Below, piece by piece: positions 55,011-63,937 of a stretch of 64,000 nt of DNA. The notes below the pieces were generated by a model. That model was given only the letters and a program-made list of their open reading frames with translations. It searched no databases and was not told the origin of the DNA. Each line of letters starts with the position of its first letter. Position 1 is the first letter of the stretch. A program made the translations under genes and the position numbers. The DNA is from Crenothrix sp. D3 (GTDB lineage: Bacteria > Pseudomonadota > Gammaproteobacteria > Methylococcales > Methylomonadaceae). The stretch lies in contig MBQZ01000040.1 of assembly GCA_002134785.1 (NCBI GenBank), forward strand, positions 62,001 to 126,000. The letters run 5' to 3'.

Positions 55011-56510
55011 TTACTGTGTTGATTTGCGAAAAGTGGTAAGCCAACCGACGACTAACAGCCCGACCAAAAACATCAGCACGGGCTTATCACCTAGCCTTGC
55101 GTAAGGTGTTAAGCCTGTCATCGGGGTGATTTCTCCCTGCAACACACCGACTTCAAATAACGGCAGTTGTTGAATCAGCTTGCCATTGGGTGCGACGATG
55201 GCGGTTAAACCAGTATTGGTTGAGCGTAATAAAAATCGTCCTGTTTCTAACGCCCGCATTCTTGCCATTTGTGCGTGTTGATGGGGTTCTATGGAATTAC
55301 CGAACCAGCCATCATTGGTGACATTGATCAGATACGCCGCATTTTCTAAGCCCCGAATGGCATGATTGCCAAATACGTCTTCGTAACAAATTGAGGTAAT
55401 GAACGAGTAGCCGCCTGCGCTGAGTAAGGGTTGATTATCGCCACCTGCGGTAAAATTGCCCAATTTGATACCCAGTTGTTGTAATACAAATCCTGATAAC
55501 GGTTGCCACGGTAGGATTTCGCCAAAAGGCAGTAAATGCTGTTTACGATAATCGCTGACGTGGCTTCCGAGCGTCATGACGGCGTTATATTTTTCGCCGC
55601 TTGCTTCATTTTTTATTGGTAAGCTGACAATTAAATCCGTGTGATGTTGTTGTGCGGCTTGATGTAAGGGCATTAAAAAAAATGCTTCGACCTCTGATAA
55701 ATACGCGGGAATCGATGTTTCAGGCCAGACAATGATATTCACGCCCCAGTGTTGTTCAGTCAGAGTTTTATATAGGCGCAAGGTGTTGAGTTTATTTTCG
55801 GGTAGCCATTTTTTATCTTGGGTGATGTTGCCTTGAATTAAGGCAACGTGCAGCGGCACACCGCTAGGCTGCGTCCACTGCACAGTGTGTAAATAACTAC
55901 CCACTGCCCATAACATCAGTAACACCAATGCCTTGCGCCACACAACGCCAAGCATAAGAGCCGCGCTTAATGCGACGATAAATCCTGTGCCGTAAACACC
56001 GAAGATAGGAATATAACCTGCTAACGGGGTGTCCAATTGCGAATAACCAGCGAGTAACCAAGGAAAACCATCCAATACCCAGACACCGCGCAGATAATCC
56101 ACCAATAACCAAAGCACGGGCATGAGCAGCACGCGGTTAGATTGTGCGAATTTTGCACATAGATAACCTGCCAATGCAGGAAACATAGCCCAAAAGCCAA
56201 CAAACACAGCGGTCATGGCACTCGAATTCATGACACTCGCGTGTCCAAAGTCATGAATACTGACATAAACCCACGATACGCCCAGCCCAAACGCACTCAA
56301 GCCAAACAAATAACCGCGTAACATAGCCCGCACAGGTGTGACTCGTTGCCAAGAAGCAAACAGCATGCTTAATGCGATGAACACTAAATACGCATAATCA
56401 AAAGGCGCGAACGCTAAGGTGTATAAAAATCCTGCAATAAAGGCAACAAAATCGCCTGCGTATTTATGCGAAAAAATCATGCTGTAACGTCGCCACAAAG
56501 CACTATTCAC
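55011..56510 (-). CDS. lnt: Apolipoprotein N-acyltransferase Lnt
   Basis: A 499-residue enzyme, usual length, with about seven to eight membrane helices and a periplasmic nitrilase-like domain. It adds the third acyl chain to lipoproteins in the inner membrane. The catalytic triad is visible as E in VWPETSIPAYL, K in RKQHLLPFGEILPW and C in TSICYEDVFGN. The frame starts one base after the ABC ATPase gene stop. The start at 56510 or at the internal methionine (MIFSHKYAG) is possible. Confidence 0.95.
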   Translation of the reverse strand: MNSALWRRYSMIFSHKYAGDFVAFIAGFLYTLAFAPFDYAYLVFIALSMLFASWQRVTPVRAMLRGYLFGLSAFGLGVSWVYVSIHDFGHASVMNSSAMTAVFVGFWAMFPALAGYLCAKFAQSNRVLLMPVLWLLVDYLRGVWVLDGFPWLLAGYSQLDTPLAGYIPIFGVYGTGFIVALSAALMLGVVWRKALVLLMLWAVGSYLHTVQWTQPSGVPLHVALIQGNITQDKKWLPENKLNTLRLYKTLTEQHWGVNIIVWPETSIPAYLSEVEAFFLMPLHQAAQQHHTDLIVSLPIKNEASGEKYNAVMTLGSHVSDYRKQHLLPFGEILPWQPLSGFVLQQLGIKLGNFTAGGDNQPLLSAGGYSFITSICYEDVFGNHAIRGLENAAYLINVTNDGWFGNSIEPHQHAQMARMRALETGRFLLRSTNTGLTAIVAPNGKLIQQLPLFEVGVLQGEITPMTGLTPYARLGDKPVLMFLVGLLVVGWLTTFRKSTQ

Positions 56511-56511
56511 G

Positions 56512-57192
56512 TCAGCCTATCTTAACCACATGACCATCATCCATTTCGGCAATACGGTCGGCAAATTCAAAAATCCGTGCATCGTGGGTGACGATAACTA
56601 ATGCACGGTCGTGTTGTAACGCAACTTCTTTGAGTAAATTCATCACATTATGCCCACTGACATGATCTAACGCGCTGGTCGGTTCATCGCAGACAATTAA
56701 CCGTGGGCTATGTATCAGAGCGCGAGCAATAGCGACTCGTTGTTGTTGTCCGCCTGATAATTGTGAAGGGAAAGATTTCCAGCGGTCACCTAAGCCAACT
56801 TGTTCCAATACTTTAATGGCTTTGCGTTCCGCTTCGGCGCGTTTTACGCCGTTAATAATCAGTGGAATTGACACATTTTCAGCGGCGTTGAGTGACGGTA
56901 ATAAATTAAAGGCTTGGAAGACAAAGCCGATATTTTTGGCGCGAAACTGGAGTTTGTCTTTGCTGCGCATGGCATTAACATTTTCGCCGAACAATTCACA
57001 CACGCCCGAATCTTGATTGAGTATGCCAGCTATCACGGAAATCAACGTGGTTTTACCACAGCCAGAAGGGCCGACTAGCATCATTAATTCACCCAGCTTA
57101 ATGTTTAAATCGATACCGTTTAAGGCAATGACTTTTTGCCCACCTGCATCATAGATTTTGACCAGTTTTTCACAACGAACAGCATCAACCAT
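56512..57192 (-). CDS. ABC transporter ATPase, LolD/DevA type
   Basis: A 226-residue ABC ATPase of the MacB/LolD/DevA group. Walker A is GPSGCGKTTLISV, the signature LSGGQQQRVAIARALIH, and Walker B LIVCDEPTSALD. It starts three bases after the permease stop, so both belong to one transporter. The permease is of DevC type, so DevA is the likely equivalent, but no DevB-like membrane fusion protein gene is adjacent. Confidence 0.88.
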   Translation of the reverse strand: MVDAVRCEKLVKIYDAGGQKVIALNGIDLNIKLGELMMLVGPSGCGKTTLISVIAGILNQDSGVCELFGENVNAMRSKDKLQFRAKNIGFVFQAFNLLPSLNAAENVSIPLIINGVKRAEAERKAIKVLEQVGLGDRWKSFPSQLSGGQQQRVAIARALIHSPRLIVCDEPTSALDHVSGHNVMNLLKEVALQHDRALVIVTHDARIFEFADRIAEMDDGHVVKIG

Positions 57193-57195
57193 AGA

Positions 57196-58350
57196 TTAGC
57201 TCTTAAACACGATGGCAGGTTCTAAACGTATAACTTTTAAAATACTGATTAATGCGGCAAGCATACAGATAATACTCACGCCTGCGCCGCTGAACACTAG
57301 CAGTTGCCACGGAAATTTGAACGCTAAAATGGTGTAGCGCATGGCGTAGCCGAATAAAGCGGTTAAGCCTACGCCCATGCCATAACCGATGCTGCCGACT
57401 AACACGGCTTGTAATAAAATCATGCGTAATAATGTCCAGTTGCTGGTTCCCATGGCTTTTAACACGCCGAATTGACGAATATTTTCCAGTGTAAAATTGT
57501 AAAACGTCTGCCCAGCAATCGCCGCACCGACAATAAAACCTAATAATACCGATATGCCAAAGTTGATCGGGATACCTGTATTTTTTATGAAATAGTTATA
57601 GGTTATATCCATAAATTCTTGTCGCGTATAGGCGGCTAAGCCAGTTTTATCGCGAATGCGGCGTGTGAGTTCGCCTAAGTCCTGCCCTTTAGCGGCTTTG
57701 ACCAGCACGAATGACAGCAATTTACGCTCTTTGGGTGCGTAGCTCTTAGCGCGGGAATAAGTGGTATAAATAACAGGTTGAGATTGAAACGTGCGGGTTA
57801 CTTTAGCGATACCAACAATAATGGCGCGATGGTCATTGAGTTCCAGACTGTCACCTATTTTTAGTGGTATTTTTTTGCCGTCCGCGCTTAGCTTACTGAG
57901 CTTTTCATTAAGACCATCAACATCAATAATCACGCTATCACTACGGCGTAAATCACTAATGTTACCTTCTAACATAATCGGCGGGCCGCCAATTAATGTG
58001 GTGTCATCCAAACCGATGACGTTACAGGTTTGAAATGCCCCATCGGCGAGACGTGCTTTTAACAAGCCTTTATACATAGGCATAGCCCACGCAATCCCAG
58101 AAATGCCACGCACACGATACAATTCGGTATCTTGCAAGGGTTTAATATCATCAATAAACTGGACTTTTTCATCCATTACCCAAATATCAGGCAAGCCCGT
58201 ATCAGAAATAAAGCTGTAAGTGCGTGCGAGTATGCCGACAAAAATCGCAGGTTGTTGAGTCATAATCAACGAAGCAAATGTCAATCCCATGACAATACCC
58301 AAGTATTTTCCTTTATCGCCCATTAACATTTTTAAGGCTATGTGATTCAT
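57196..58350 (-). CDS. ABC transporter permease, DevC/MacB-FtsX type
   Basis: A 384-residue permease with one N-terminal helix (LGIVMGLTFASLIMTQQPAI), a periplasmic domain of about 220 residues and three C-terminal helices (GISVLLGFIVGAAIAGQTFY, MILLQAVLVGSIGYG, LLVFSGAGVSIICMLAALI), the FtsX layout. It resembles DevC, which in cyanobacteria works with a DevB membrane fusion protein and TolC to export glycolipids. No such partner is visible here. It could instead export a lipid or peptide; the position next to lnt may only be chance. Confidence 0.85.
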   Translation of the reverse strand: MNHIALKMLMGDKGKYLGIVMGLTFASLIMTQQPAIFVGILARTYSFISDTGLPDIWVMDEKVQFIDDIKPLQDTELYRVRGISGIAWAMPMYKGLLKARLADGAFQTCNVIGLDDTTLIGGPPIMLEGNISDLRRSDSVIIDVDGLNEKLSKLSADGKKIPLKIGDSLELNDHRAIIVGIAKVTRTFQSQPVIYTTYSRAKSYAPKERKLLSFVLVKAAKGQDLGELTRRIRDKTGLAAYTRQEFMDITYNYFIKNTGIPINFGISVLLGFIVGAAIAGQTFYNFTLENIRQFGVLKAMGTSNWTLLRMILLQAVLVGSIGYGMGVGLTALFGYAMRYTILAFKFPWQLLVFSGAGVSIICMLAALISILKVIRLEPAIVFKS

Positions 58351-58491
58351 AATTGGGTATGGCTAGAGAAAAGGAAGAGGCAGAGGGAGTGAAACCTTAT
58401 TCGATGGCTTCAAGCGGGGGATTTATCGTTTATATGTCGTGTTAGTGTAGTGAAAGTCCAATAACCGAAGCTATTGGACTTAACACAGTAA

Positions 58492-60126
58492 TCAATAAAT
58501 GATTTTTTGTTCTTTTAACAGCGCGTAAAAATCATCCAGCGTTTGATTGTCGGTATTAAAAATAATATCAATATCGCTTAAATCAACCGTGCTATCGGTG
58601 CATAAGCCAATCAAGCCTGCATTTTTAATCACATTAATCACGGATGCAGTCGCTTCAGTTTCTAAGACTGTGCAGCCATGCCCGTTATCAAATAAACGTC
58701 TTTCTAATTGATACGCGATGTCCGTGTGATTAGAACCTGTAAACCAGATAGCGGTAGGCGTTTGGCTAAAACGTGCCGCACGTTCTTCTGGACTCACAGC
58801 TTCTTGTATTTCATCGTCATGAAGTCCCGTAATCATGCCCGCGCCTACCGTGCCATTGGTTAAACGGTCGATGATAATAAACGCGCCTGTGCCTTTATTC
58901 GTTTTGTAGGGATCAATCACAACTGGTGCATTAACTGACAAGGTACAAGAACCTATTTCATTGAGTTTTAACTCTCTGGCATCGTGATGTTCTAAGGTAT
59001 TGACATCAATACGGTGATGAATCAATGACACAGAACCTGACACACTGCGCGTTGCTAGTTTAATAATATATTGCCGACCTGCAATCAATGGCTGTTCTGT
59101 CATCCAAACCAACGTGGCTTTGAATTTATCGGTAATGGTTGCGGAAATGGTTTGATTACCGACCAAAATATCACCACGACTGACATCAATTTCATCTTCC
59201 AGCGTGAATGTGACCGCCATCGGTGGAAATGCGCGTATCAAGTCACCGTCATAAGTGACGATAGACTTAATTTTGCTGGATTTGCCCGATGGTAACGCCG
59301 TAACCGTATCGCCTTGATGAAACACACCCGATGCGACTGTACCGCAAAAGCCGCGAAAATCTAAATTAGGGCGATTGACATACTGCACAGGAAAACGCGC
59401 ATCAACAAAATTATGATCGTCCGCAATTTGAATGCTATTAAGAGCCGTCATTAGTGACTCACCCGTAAACCAAGGCATATTCTCACTGGCATTGACCACG
59501 TTATCGCCATCTAACGCCGACATTGGAATAAAGCAAATATCGTGTAAATCTAGGCTTTTGGTAAAAGCCAAATAATCTTGCTTGATTTTATTAAACACGT
59601 CTTCACTGTAGCCCATCAAGTCCATCTTATTGACAGCAACAATGACGTGTTGAATGCCCAATAAAGACACGATAAAGCTATGGCGTTTAGTTTGGGTTTG
59701 TACCCCATAACGCGCATCAATTAAAATAATCGCCAAGTCACAGGTAGACGCGCCTGTTGCCATATTACGGGTGTATTGTTCATGGCCTGGTGTATCAGCA
59801 ATAATAAATTTGCGCGTTGAGGTCGAAAAATAACGGTAAGCCACGTCAATAGTAATGCCCTGCTCACGTTCCGCTTGCAAACCATCAACCAATAACGCGA
59901 GGTCGATTTTACCCGCGCCTGTCGTGCCAGATTTGACGCTATCGGATTGCACCGCCGCCAGCTGGTCTTCATAAATCATTTTAGAATCGTATAACAAACG
60001 TCCAATGAGGGTACTTTTTCCATCATCGACATTGCCGCAAGTTAAAAAACGCAACAGTTCTTTGCGTTCGTGTTGTGCTAAGTAAGCATCTATATCAGTG
60101 CTGATTAAATCGGATTGGTGGGACAT
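58492..60126 (-). CDS. cysN: Sulfate adenylyltransferase GTPase subunit CysN with degenerate APS kinase-like tail
   Basis: CysN is the GTPase that drives ATP sulfurylase with CysD, making APS from sulfate. The G motifs are seen: [28 protein letters not shown] and NKMDLMGY. At 544 residues it is longer than CysN alone (about 475) and shorter than CysNC fusions (about 630). From about residue 446 ([20 protein letters not shown]) the tail resembles the start of APS kinase, but the Walker A of CysC (GLSGSGKST) is absent and replaced by [10 protein letters not shown], and the PAPS-site region is missing. The domain is probably dead or repurposed. cysD lies 400 bases upstream in transcription order. 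Confidence 0.93.
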   Translation of the reverse strand: MSHQSDLISTDIDAYLAQHERKELLRFLTCGNVDDGKSTLIGRLLYDSKMIYEDQLAAVQSDSVKSGTTGAGKIDLALLVDGLQAEREQGITIDVAYRYFSTSTRKFIIADTPGHEQYTRNMATGASTCDLAIILIDARYGVQTQTKRHSFIVSLLGIQHVIVAVNKMDLMGYSEDVFNKIKQDYLAFTKSLDLHDICFIPMSALDGDNVVNASENMPWFTGESLMTALNSIQIADDHNFVDARFPVQYVNRPNLDFRGFCGTVASGVFHQGDTVTALPSGKSSKIKSIVTYDGDLIRAFPPMAVTFTLEDEIDVSRGDILVGNQTISATITDKFKATLVWMTEQPLIAGRQYIIKLATRSVSGSVSLIHHRIDVNTLEHHDARELKLNEIGSCTLSVNAPVVIDPYKTNKGTGAFIIIDRLTNGTVGAGMITGLHDDEIQEAVSPEERAARFSQTPTAIWFTGSNHTDIAYQLERRLFDNGHGCTVLETEATASVINVIKNAGLIGLCTDSTVDLSDIDIIFNTDNQTLDDFYALLKEQKIIY

Positions 60127-60141
60127 AATTTAGCTTCAAAG

Positions 60142-60498
60142 TTAGGGGTTTAATCGTGTTGCTGTGCTATGGGTTTTATTACACCATTGTTTTTCGCACG
60201 GAACGCCATCTTTATTACCATCCATTCTTTTGGTATCTGGACAGTTATTTATGAAAAAAGTCGCTTCTTCACAGGAAGTCATTTGTGCGCAGTACGATCT
60301 ACTGTCACATTTGTAATTGCTATTGGACACAGGTTTTGTTGACTCATTATTTTCGACTGACAATAACACGGGCTGCGTTGCTTCATTATCTTCGATTGAC
60401 GATATTGCTGGCATTTCAGGCACGGTATTACCTTGATATTGGTTATATCCATACCCAGCAATTATTGACAGGATGAGAACCAACATAACTTTTTTCAT
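60142..60498 (-). CDS. Excalibur-domain secreted or membrane protein
   Basis: A 118-residue protein with an N-terminal signal/anchor (KKVMLVLILSIIAGYGYNQY), a low-complexity stretch and a C-terminal excalibur domain: YKCDSRSYCAQMTSCEEATF, then RMDGNKDGVPCEKQWC, whose DxNxDGxxCE motif suggests calcium binding. Excalibur domains are found in secreted nucleases and surface proteins, but no nuclease is fused here. It lies between cysD and cysN on the same strand, where it has no obvious role; gaps are 15 and 29 bases. Confidence 0.75.
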   Translation of the reverse strand: MKKVMLVLILSIIAGYGYNQYQGNTVPEMPAISSIEDNEATQPVLLSVENNESTKPVSNSNYKCDSRSYCAQMTSCEEATFFINNCPDTKRMDGNKDGVPCEKQWCNKTHSTATRLNP

Positions 60499-60527
60499 TA
60501 GCTTATTTCCTGTGTGCCACCGTTCGC

Positions 60528-61436
60528 TTAAAAATACCCTTCGCGCTTCTTCTGCTCCATAGACCCAGCTTGGTCGTGGTCGATTAAGCGTCCTTGTCTT
60601 TCAGAAGTAGTGGTCAACAACATTTCTTGAATAATTTCGGGTAGCGTGGTGGCTTCGGATTCGACTGCGCCTGTAAGCGGATAACAACCTAACGTACGGA
60701 AACGCACTTTTTTCATTTCCACTTTTTCGTTTTCGCCGATGGGCATACGTTCATCATCGACCATGATTAACATTCCATCGCGCTCAACTACGGGGCGTTC
60801 TTTGGCAAAATATAACGGGACGATAGGAATATTTTCTAAATGAATGTATTGCCAGATGTCTAATTCTGTCCAGTTAGATAACGGGAATACGCGGATGCTT
60901 TCGCCTTTGTCTATTTTGCCGTTGTAGATGTTCCACAATTCGGGGCGTTGGTTTTTGGGATCCCAGCGGTGGTTTTTATCACGGAAAGAATACACTCGTT
61001 CTTTAGCGCGGGATTTTTCTTCGTCACGGCGTGCGCCACCAAACGCGGCATCAAATTGGTATTTGTCTAGTCCTTGTTTTAGTGCGTCGGTTTTCATGAC
61101 ATCGGTGTGTTTTTTACTGCCGTGGGTGAAAGGCCCTATGCCTTGAGCAATACCGTCTTGATTGATATGTTCGATAAATTCTAGCTCTAATTTTTTTACC
61201 ATGTCATCACGAAATGTAATCATTTCTTTGAATTTCCAAGTGGTATTAATGTGCATAAACGGAAACGGCGGTTTGGCAGGGTAAAACGCTTTCATGGTCA
61301 GGTGTAGCATGACGGCAGAGTCTTTGCCGACGGAGTACAGCATTACAGGACGCTCAAATTCAGCGGCGACTTCACGAATGATGTGGATGCTTTCCGCTTC
61401 GAGTTCTTTCAGGTGGGTTAATTTATAATCGGTCAT
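60528..61436 (-). CDS. cysD: Sulfate adenylyltransferase subunit CysD
   Basis: A 302-residue ATP sulfurylase small subunit, standard length. The PP-loop is [12 protein letters not shown], and further conserved segments are [18 protein letters not shown]-like ([15 protein letters not shown]), [15 protein letters not shown] and [17 protein letters not shown]. It adenylates sulfate with energy from CysN GTP hydrolysis. It starts the minus-strand unit cysD, excalibur gene, cysN. Its 195-base upstream gap holds a perfect hairpin at 61587-61609. Confidence 0.96.
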   Translation of the reverse strand: MTDYKLTHLKELEAESIHIIREVAAEFERPVMLYSVGKDSAVMLHLTMKAFYPAKPPFPFMHINTTWKFKEMITFRDDMVKKLELEFIEHINQDGIAQGIGPFTHGSKKHTDVMKTDALKQGLDKYQFDAAFGGARRDEEKSRAKERVYSFRDKNHRWDPKNQRPELWNIYNGKIDKGESIRVFPLSNWTELDIWQYIHLENIPIVPLYFAKERPVVERDGMLIMVDDERMPIGENEKVEMKKVRFRTLGCYPLTGAVESEATTLPEIIQEMLLTTTSERQGRLIDHDQAGSMEQKKREGYF

Positions 61437-61586
61437 TAAAAATCCATCGGGAGGGTGATGTCATGAGGGGAGCAAGCTCAATAAAACTGCGTATTCTACA
61501 GTAATTATCAATATGATAAAAATCGGTGCAGTTGTGAAATTAGTGGTATTGATTGTTTAACGTGGGCGGTGGTGCATTTGAAAAGT

Positions 61587-61609
61587 GAGACGTTGCCGTG
61601 CAACGTCTC
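61587..61609. repeat. Perfect hairpin GAGACGTTGC-CGT-GCAACGTCTC
   Basis: A 10-base stem with a three-base loop between the coiled-coil gene and cysD; flanked by GT and TACG. It looks like one of the dispersed short palindromes seen elsewhere in the window. Confidence 0.75.
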
Positions 61610-61631
61610 TACGCTGGAAATCGCCTATTCG

Positions 61632-63092
61632 TTAATCTTTTTTTGAGAAAAATTTACCGTACAAACCTTTCATTTTTTCAAGTTTTTCAGTGAGTTGATC
61701 AGCTACATCTTCAAGGCGACCAGAAGAATCATCGAATGATTCAGGTGCGAGGTTTTTTTCCTGCACTTTTACGGTGGTAGGTTTTTGATATAAACCTTGT
61801 AGTTGCCCGTCGTTATTGGGTTTCTCAGGTGCTTTTGCAATAGGTTCTACTAGAGCGACGGCAGGAGCAGGTTTTGGCTCTACTACCGATATAACAGGCG
61901 CAGATTGCTCTGCTTTGCTGGTGGTAAATTTTTGATACAAGCCTTTTAGCGCAGAACTTTTGCTGGATTTTTCAGGCGTTTTTTCAACAGAAACTACCTT
62001 AACGGGTTCTGGTTCTGCTACCTTAGGGGTGGGTTGCTCTGTTTTGCTGGTGGTAAATTTTTGATACATTCCTTTTAGTGCAGAACTTTTGTTGGGTTTT
62101 TCAGGCGTTTTTTCAACAGGCATGACAGTAGCCAGTGGCGCGGGTGCGACTTCGGGTTTCAATATGATTGATACGGGTTGTGCTGTGGCTTGCGGCGATA
62201 AAGTTATTTTATCTTCAAGCGGCGGTGCTATAGCGAGTTCAGGTTTTTTAAATAACGCTTGGAGTTTTTCAACGACTTCTGTAGGCGGAATCACTACGTT
62301 CGGCTGTTCTGTGACAACGGCAACTTGTTCAATCACAGGTAAACTCGTGGACGGTTGAACGGTGATAGGTTGAGCCGCTGGGCGTTCCTGTTGTAGGAGC
62401 TGCACTAAATCAGCTTGGTGTTTTATTAATGTCGCGTTTAAATCACGTTGTGTGTCATTTTGATGCTGTTGCAGAGCTTGTAAGGCTAAAACCAAATTGG
62501 GTTGGTCATTCGTCTTTGCTTGCAAACTGACTAACTTGGCTTCTGTTTCAGCGAGCTTGGTTTTCTCTGCTTGATAAAATTTTTCCAATTCCGTTTTGGC
62601 GAGTTGTTCAGTACGCAAGGCTTCGATTAATTTGGTAATCACTTTATCGTGTTGTTGCCACAAATCGTCGGCTTTAAGGTTGTCGATGACGGTGACAGGG
62701 CGTTCACCAATATCAAAACTACTGGCGAGACGCTGAATAATAGCGGCAATCTGTTGATTACGTTGAGCATTTTGTTGTTCGACGGCGAGTGCGTGTTGTT
62801 TTTCAGCGTTGGTGGCTTGTTGCTGTTGCTCTAGTTGTTCAGTTATTGCGAGCGTGTCATCTTGAGCTTGCTGACGTTGTTGCTCTGCGGTATTGAGATT
62901 AGTTTCTGCGGCAGTTCGCGCTTGTTCACTGGCAATAATTTTCTTATTTAAGCCAGCACTTTTGATGCTATAAAGCATTGCAGTCAGTAACCATACGCCG
63001 ATGACTAACGCGGCAGCATATAAGGGATGGTCGATTGTCAGTTGTAACCACTCAGCAAGCGTCGCTTGAATGATGGGGGTATAGGTTTCCAT
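61632..63092 (-). CDS. Membrane-anchored coiled-coil protein with LKGLYQKF repeats
   Basis: A 486-residue protein I do not recognise. One helix near residues 24-45 (AAALVIGVWLLTAMLY) anchors it. A long glutamine- and alanine-rich coiled coil follows to about 230 (EQARTAAETNLNTAEQQRQQ). The C-terminal half is proline/lysine-rich and carries a repeat: SSALKGMYQKFTTSK, SSALKGLYQKFTTSK, DGQLQGLYQKPTTVK and LEKMKGLYGKFFSKKD at the end. This could bind a partner or membrane through a repeated short motif. It lies upstream of no obvious operon partner; an Mrr-like nuclease gene starts just before it. Confidence 0.65.
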   Translation of the reverse strand: METYTPIIQATLAEWLQLTIDHPLYAAALVIGVWLLTAMLYSIKSAGLNKKIIASEQARTAAETNLNTAEQQRQQAQDDTLAITEQLEQQQQATNAEKQHALAVEQQNAQRNQQIAAIIQRLASSFDIGERPVTVIDNLKADDLWQQHDKVITKLIEALRTEQLAKTELEKFYQAEKTKLAETEAKLVSLQAKTNDQPNLVLALQALQQHQNDTQRDLNATLIKHQADLVQLLQQERPAAQPITVQPSTSLPVIEQVAVVTEQPNVVIPPTEVVEKLQALFKKPELAIAPPLEDKITLSPQATAQPVSIILKPEVAPAPLATVMPVEKTPEKPNKSSALKGMYQKFTTSKTEQPTPKVAEPEPVKVVSVEKTPEKSSKSSALKGLYQKFTTSKAEQSAPVISVVEPKPAPAVALVEPIAKAPEKPNNDGQLQGLYQKPTTVKVQEKNLAPESFDDSSGRLEDVADQLTEKLEKMKGLYGKFFSKKD

Positions 63093-63139
63093 TATGTGTT
63101 CCTCAATACGATAAAGTTGATAAGACGCTTAGATTTTGT

Positions 63140-63784
63140 TTACGCCACTTTTCTGACTTGTAGCGTATTTTTACACCTTGGATAATTGGCGCACCCCCAA
63201 AATTCACCGCCTGAGTTTTTGCCAGTTCGTTTAAGCATTTTTTTGTCACAGTTTGGACAAGTGGGCGTAGTGTAATCGCCTTTAGTGGCTATTTGATAGA
63301 GTTTTGCTTGTTTTTCTTTTGATAAACGTTTGATATTTTTTACCAAATCATACTTATCTAATAGGATAATGTTTTTGTCGGCACAGAACATGACGGCATC
63401 TTCAGTGAAGGTTGAGGTGGCTAAATAATAGCCTTGAGAGATTCTCTCGCTAGCCATGATACCAAAAAATTCGCGGACTTCTTTCACCGTGATTTTGCTT
63501 AGCCATGCTTTGCATTGACCAATCGCAATCACTTTGCCTTTTTTATCCTTTATTTTAATATCGATTCCACCATCAGCCCCGATAGTCGTCAGTTCAGCAT
63601 TATGATTATTCATAATCAAGTAGGTGTGACAGACTTCCTCAAAACGCTTCCATTCCAGTGCAAGTAATAGCTGAACTGTCCATTCACCAGTCGTCGTTGT
63701 TAGATTTTTTTTGGCAGGTGGCTTGGTGGTGGTAACGTCAGCCGTTGCGGTAAGACGTTTAAAAAGCGTTGTTATAAAACTCAT
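63140..63784 (-). CDS. Mrr-like PD-(D/E)xK nuclease with topoisomerase-type zinc finger
   Basis: I use the ATG at 63784 (MSFITTLFKRLTATADVTTT), 214 residues, because the upstream extension is repeat-derived. The Mrr_cat-type nuclease region is seen in LLALEWKRFEEVCHTYL, GADGGIDIKIKDKKGK and VIAIGQCKAW, where the D and the QxK pattern are the active-site residues of this family. The C-terminus has a topoisomerase I-like zinc finger (CPNCDKKMLKRTGKNSGGEF, then WGCANYPRCK). Such proteins are predicted restriction-like nucleases cutting modified or foreign DNA; function is not proven. Confidence 0.82.
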   Translation of the reverse strand: MSFITTLFKRLTATADVTTTKPPAKKNLTTTTGEWTVQLLLALEWKRFEEVCHTYLIMNNHNAELTTIGADGGIDIKIKDKKGKVIAIGQCKAWLSKITVKEVREFFGIMASERISQGYYLATSTFTEDAVMFCADKNIILLDKYDLVKNIKRLSKEKQAKLYQIATKGDYTTPTCPNCDKKMLKRTGKNSGGEFWGCANYPRCKNTLQVRKVA

Positions 63785-63801
63785 GATTGGTTTTCTAGTT
63801 T

Positions 63802-63935
63802 CGTAGTCGGAATAAGCCCACTCAAGCGATAAGCGCAGGGTGGGTGTTTCCGACAAAGCGCGGGAGTATGCAGAACGGTTTGTCGGAAACGCCTTATTTC
63901 GCTCTCGCTCAATAAGGCTTATTCCGACCTACAAG
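63802..63935. repeat. Long repeat (GGAATAAGCCCAC... and ...GGCTTATTCCGACC)
   Basis: The left part 63802-63850 (CGGAATAAGCCCACTCAAGC to GGTGGGTGTTTCCGAC) is related to the repeat at 35669. The right part 63872-63935 contains GTCGGAAACGCC, CAATAAGGCTTATTCCGACC and is partly its inverse. Together they form a large imperfect palindrome between the Mrr-like gene and the partial gene at the right edge. Confidence 0.6.
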
Positions 63936-63937
63936 GC

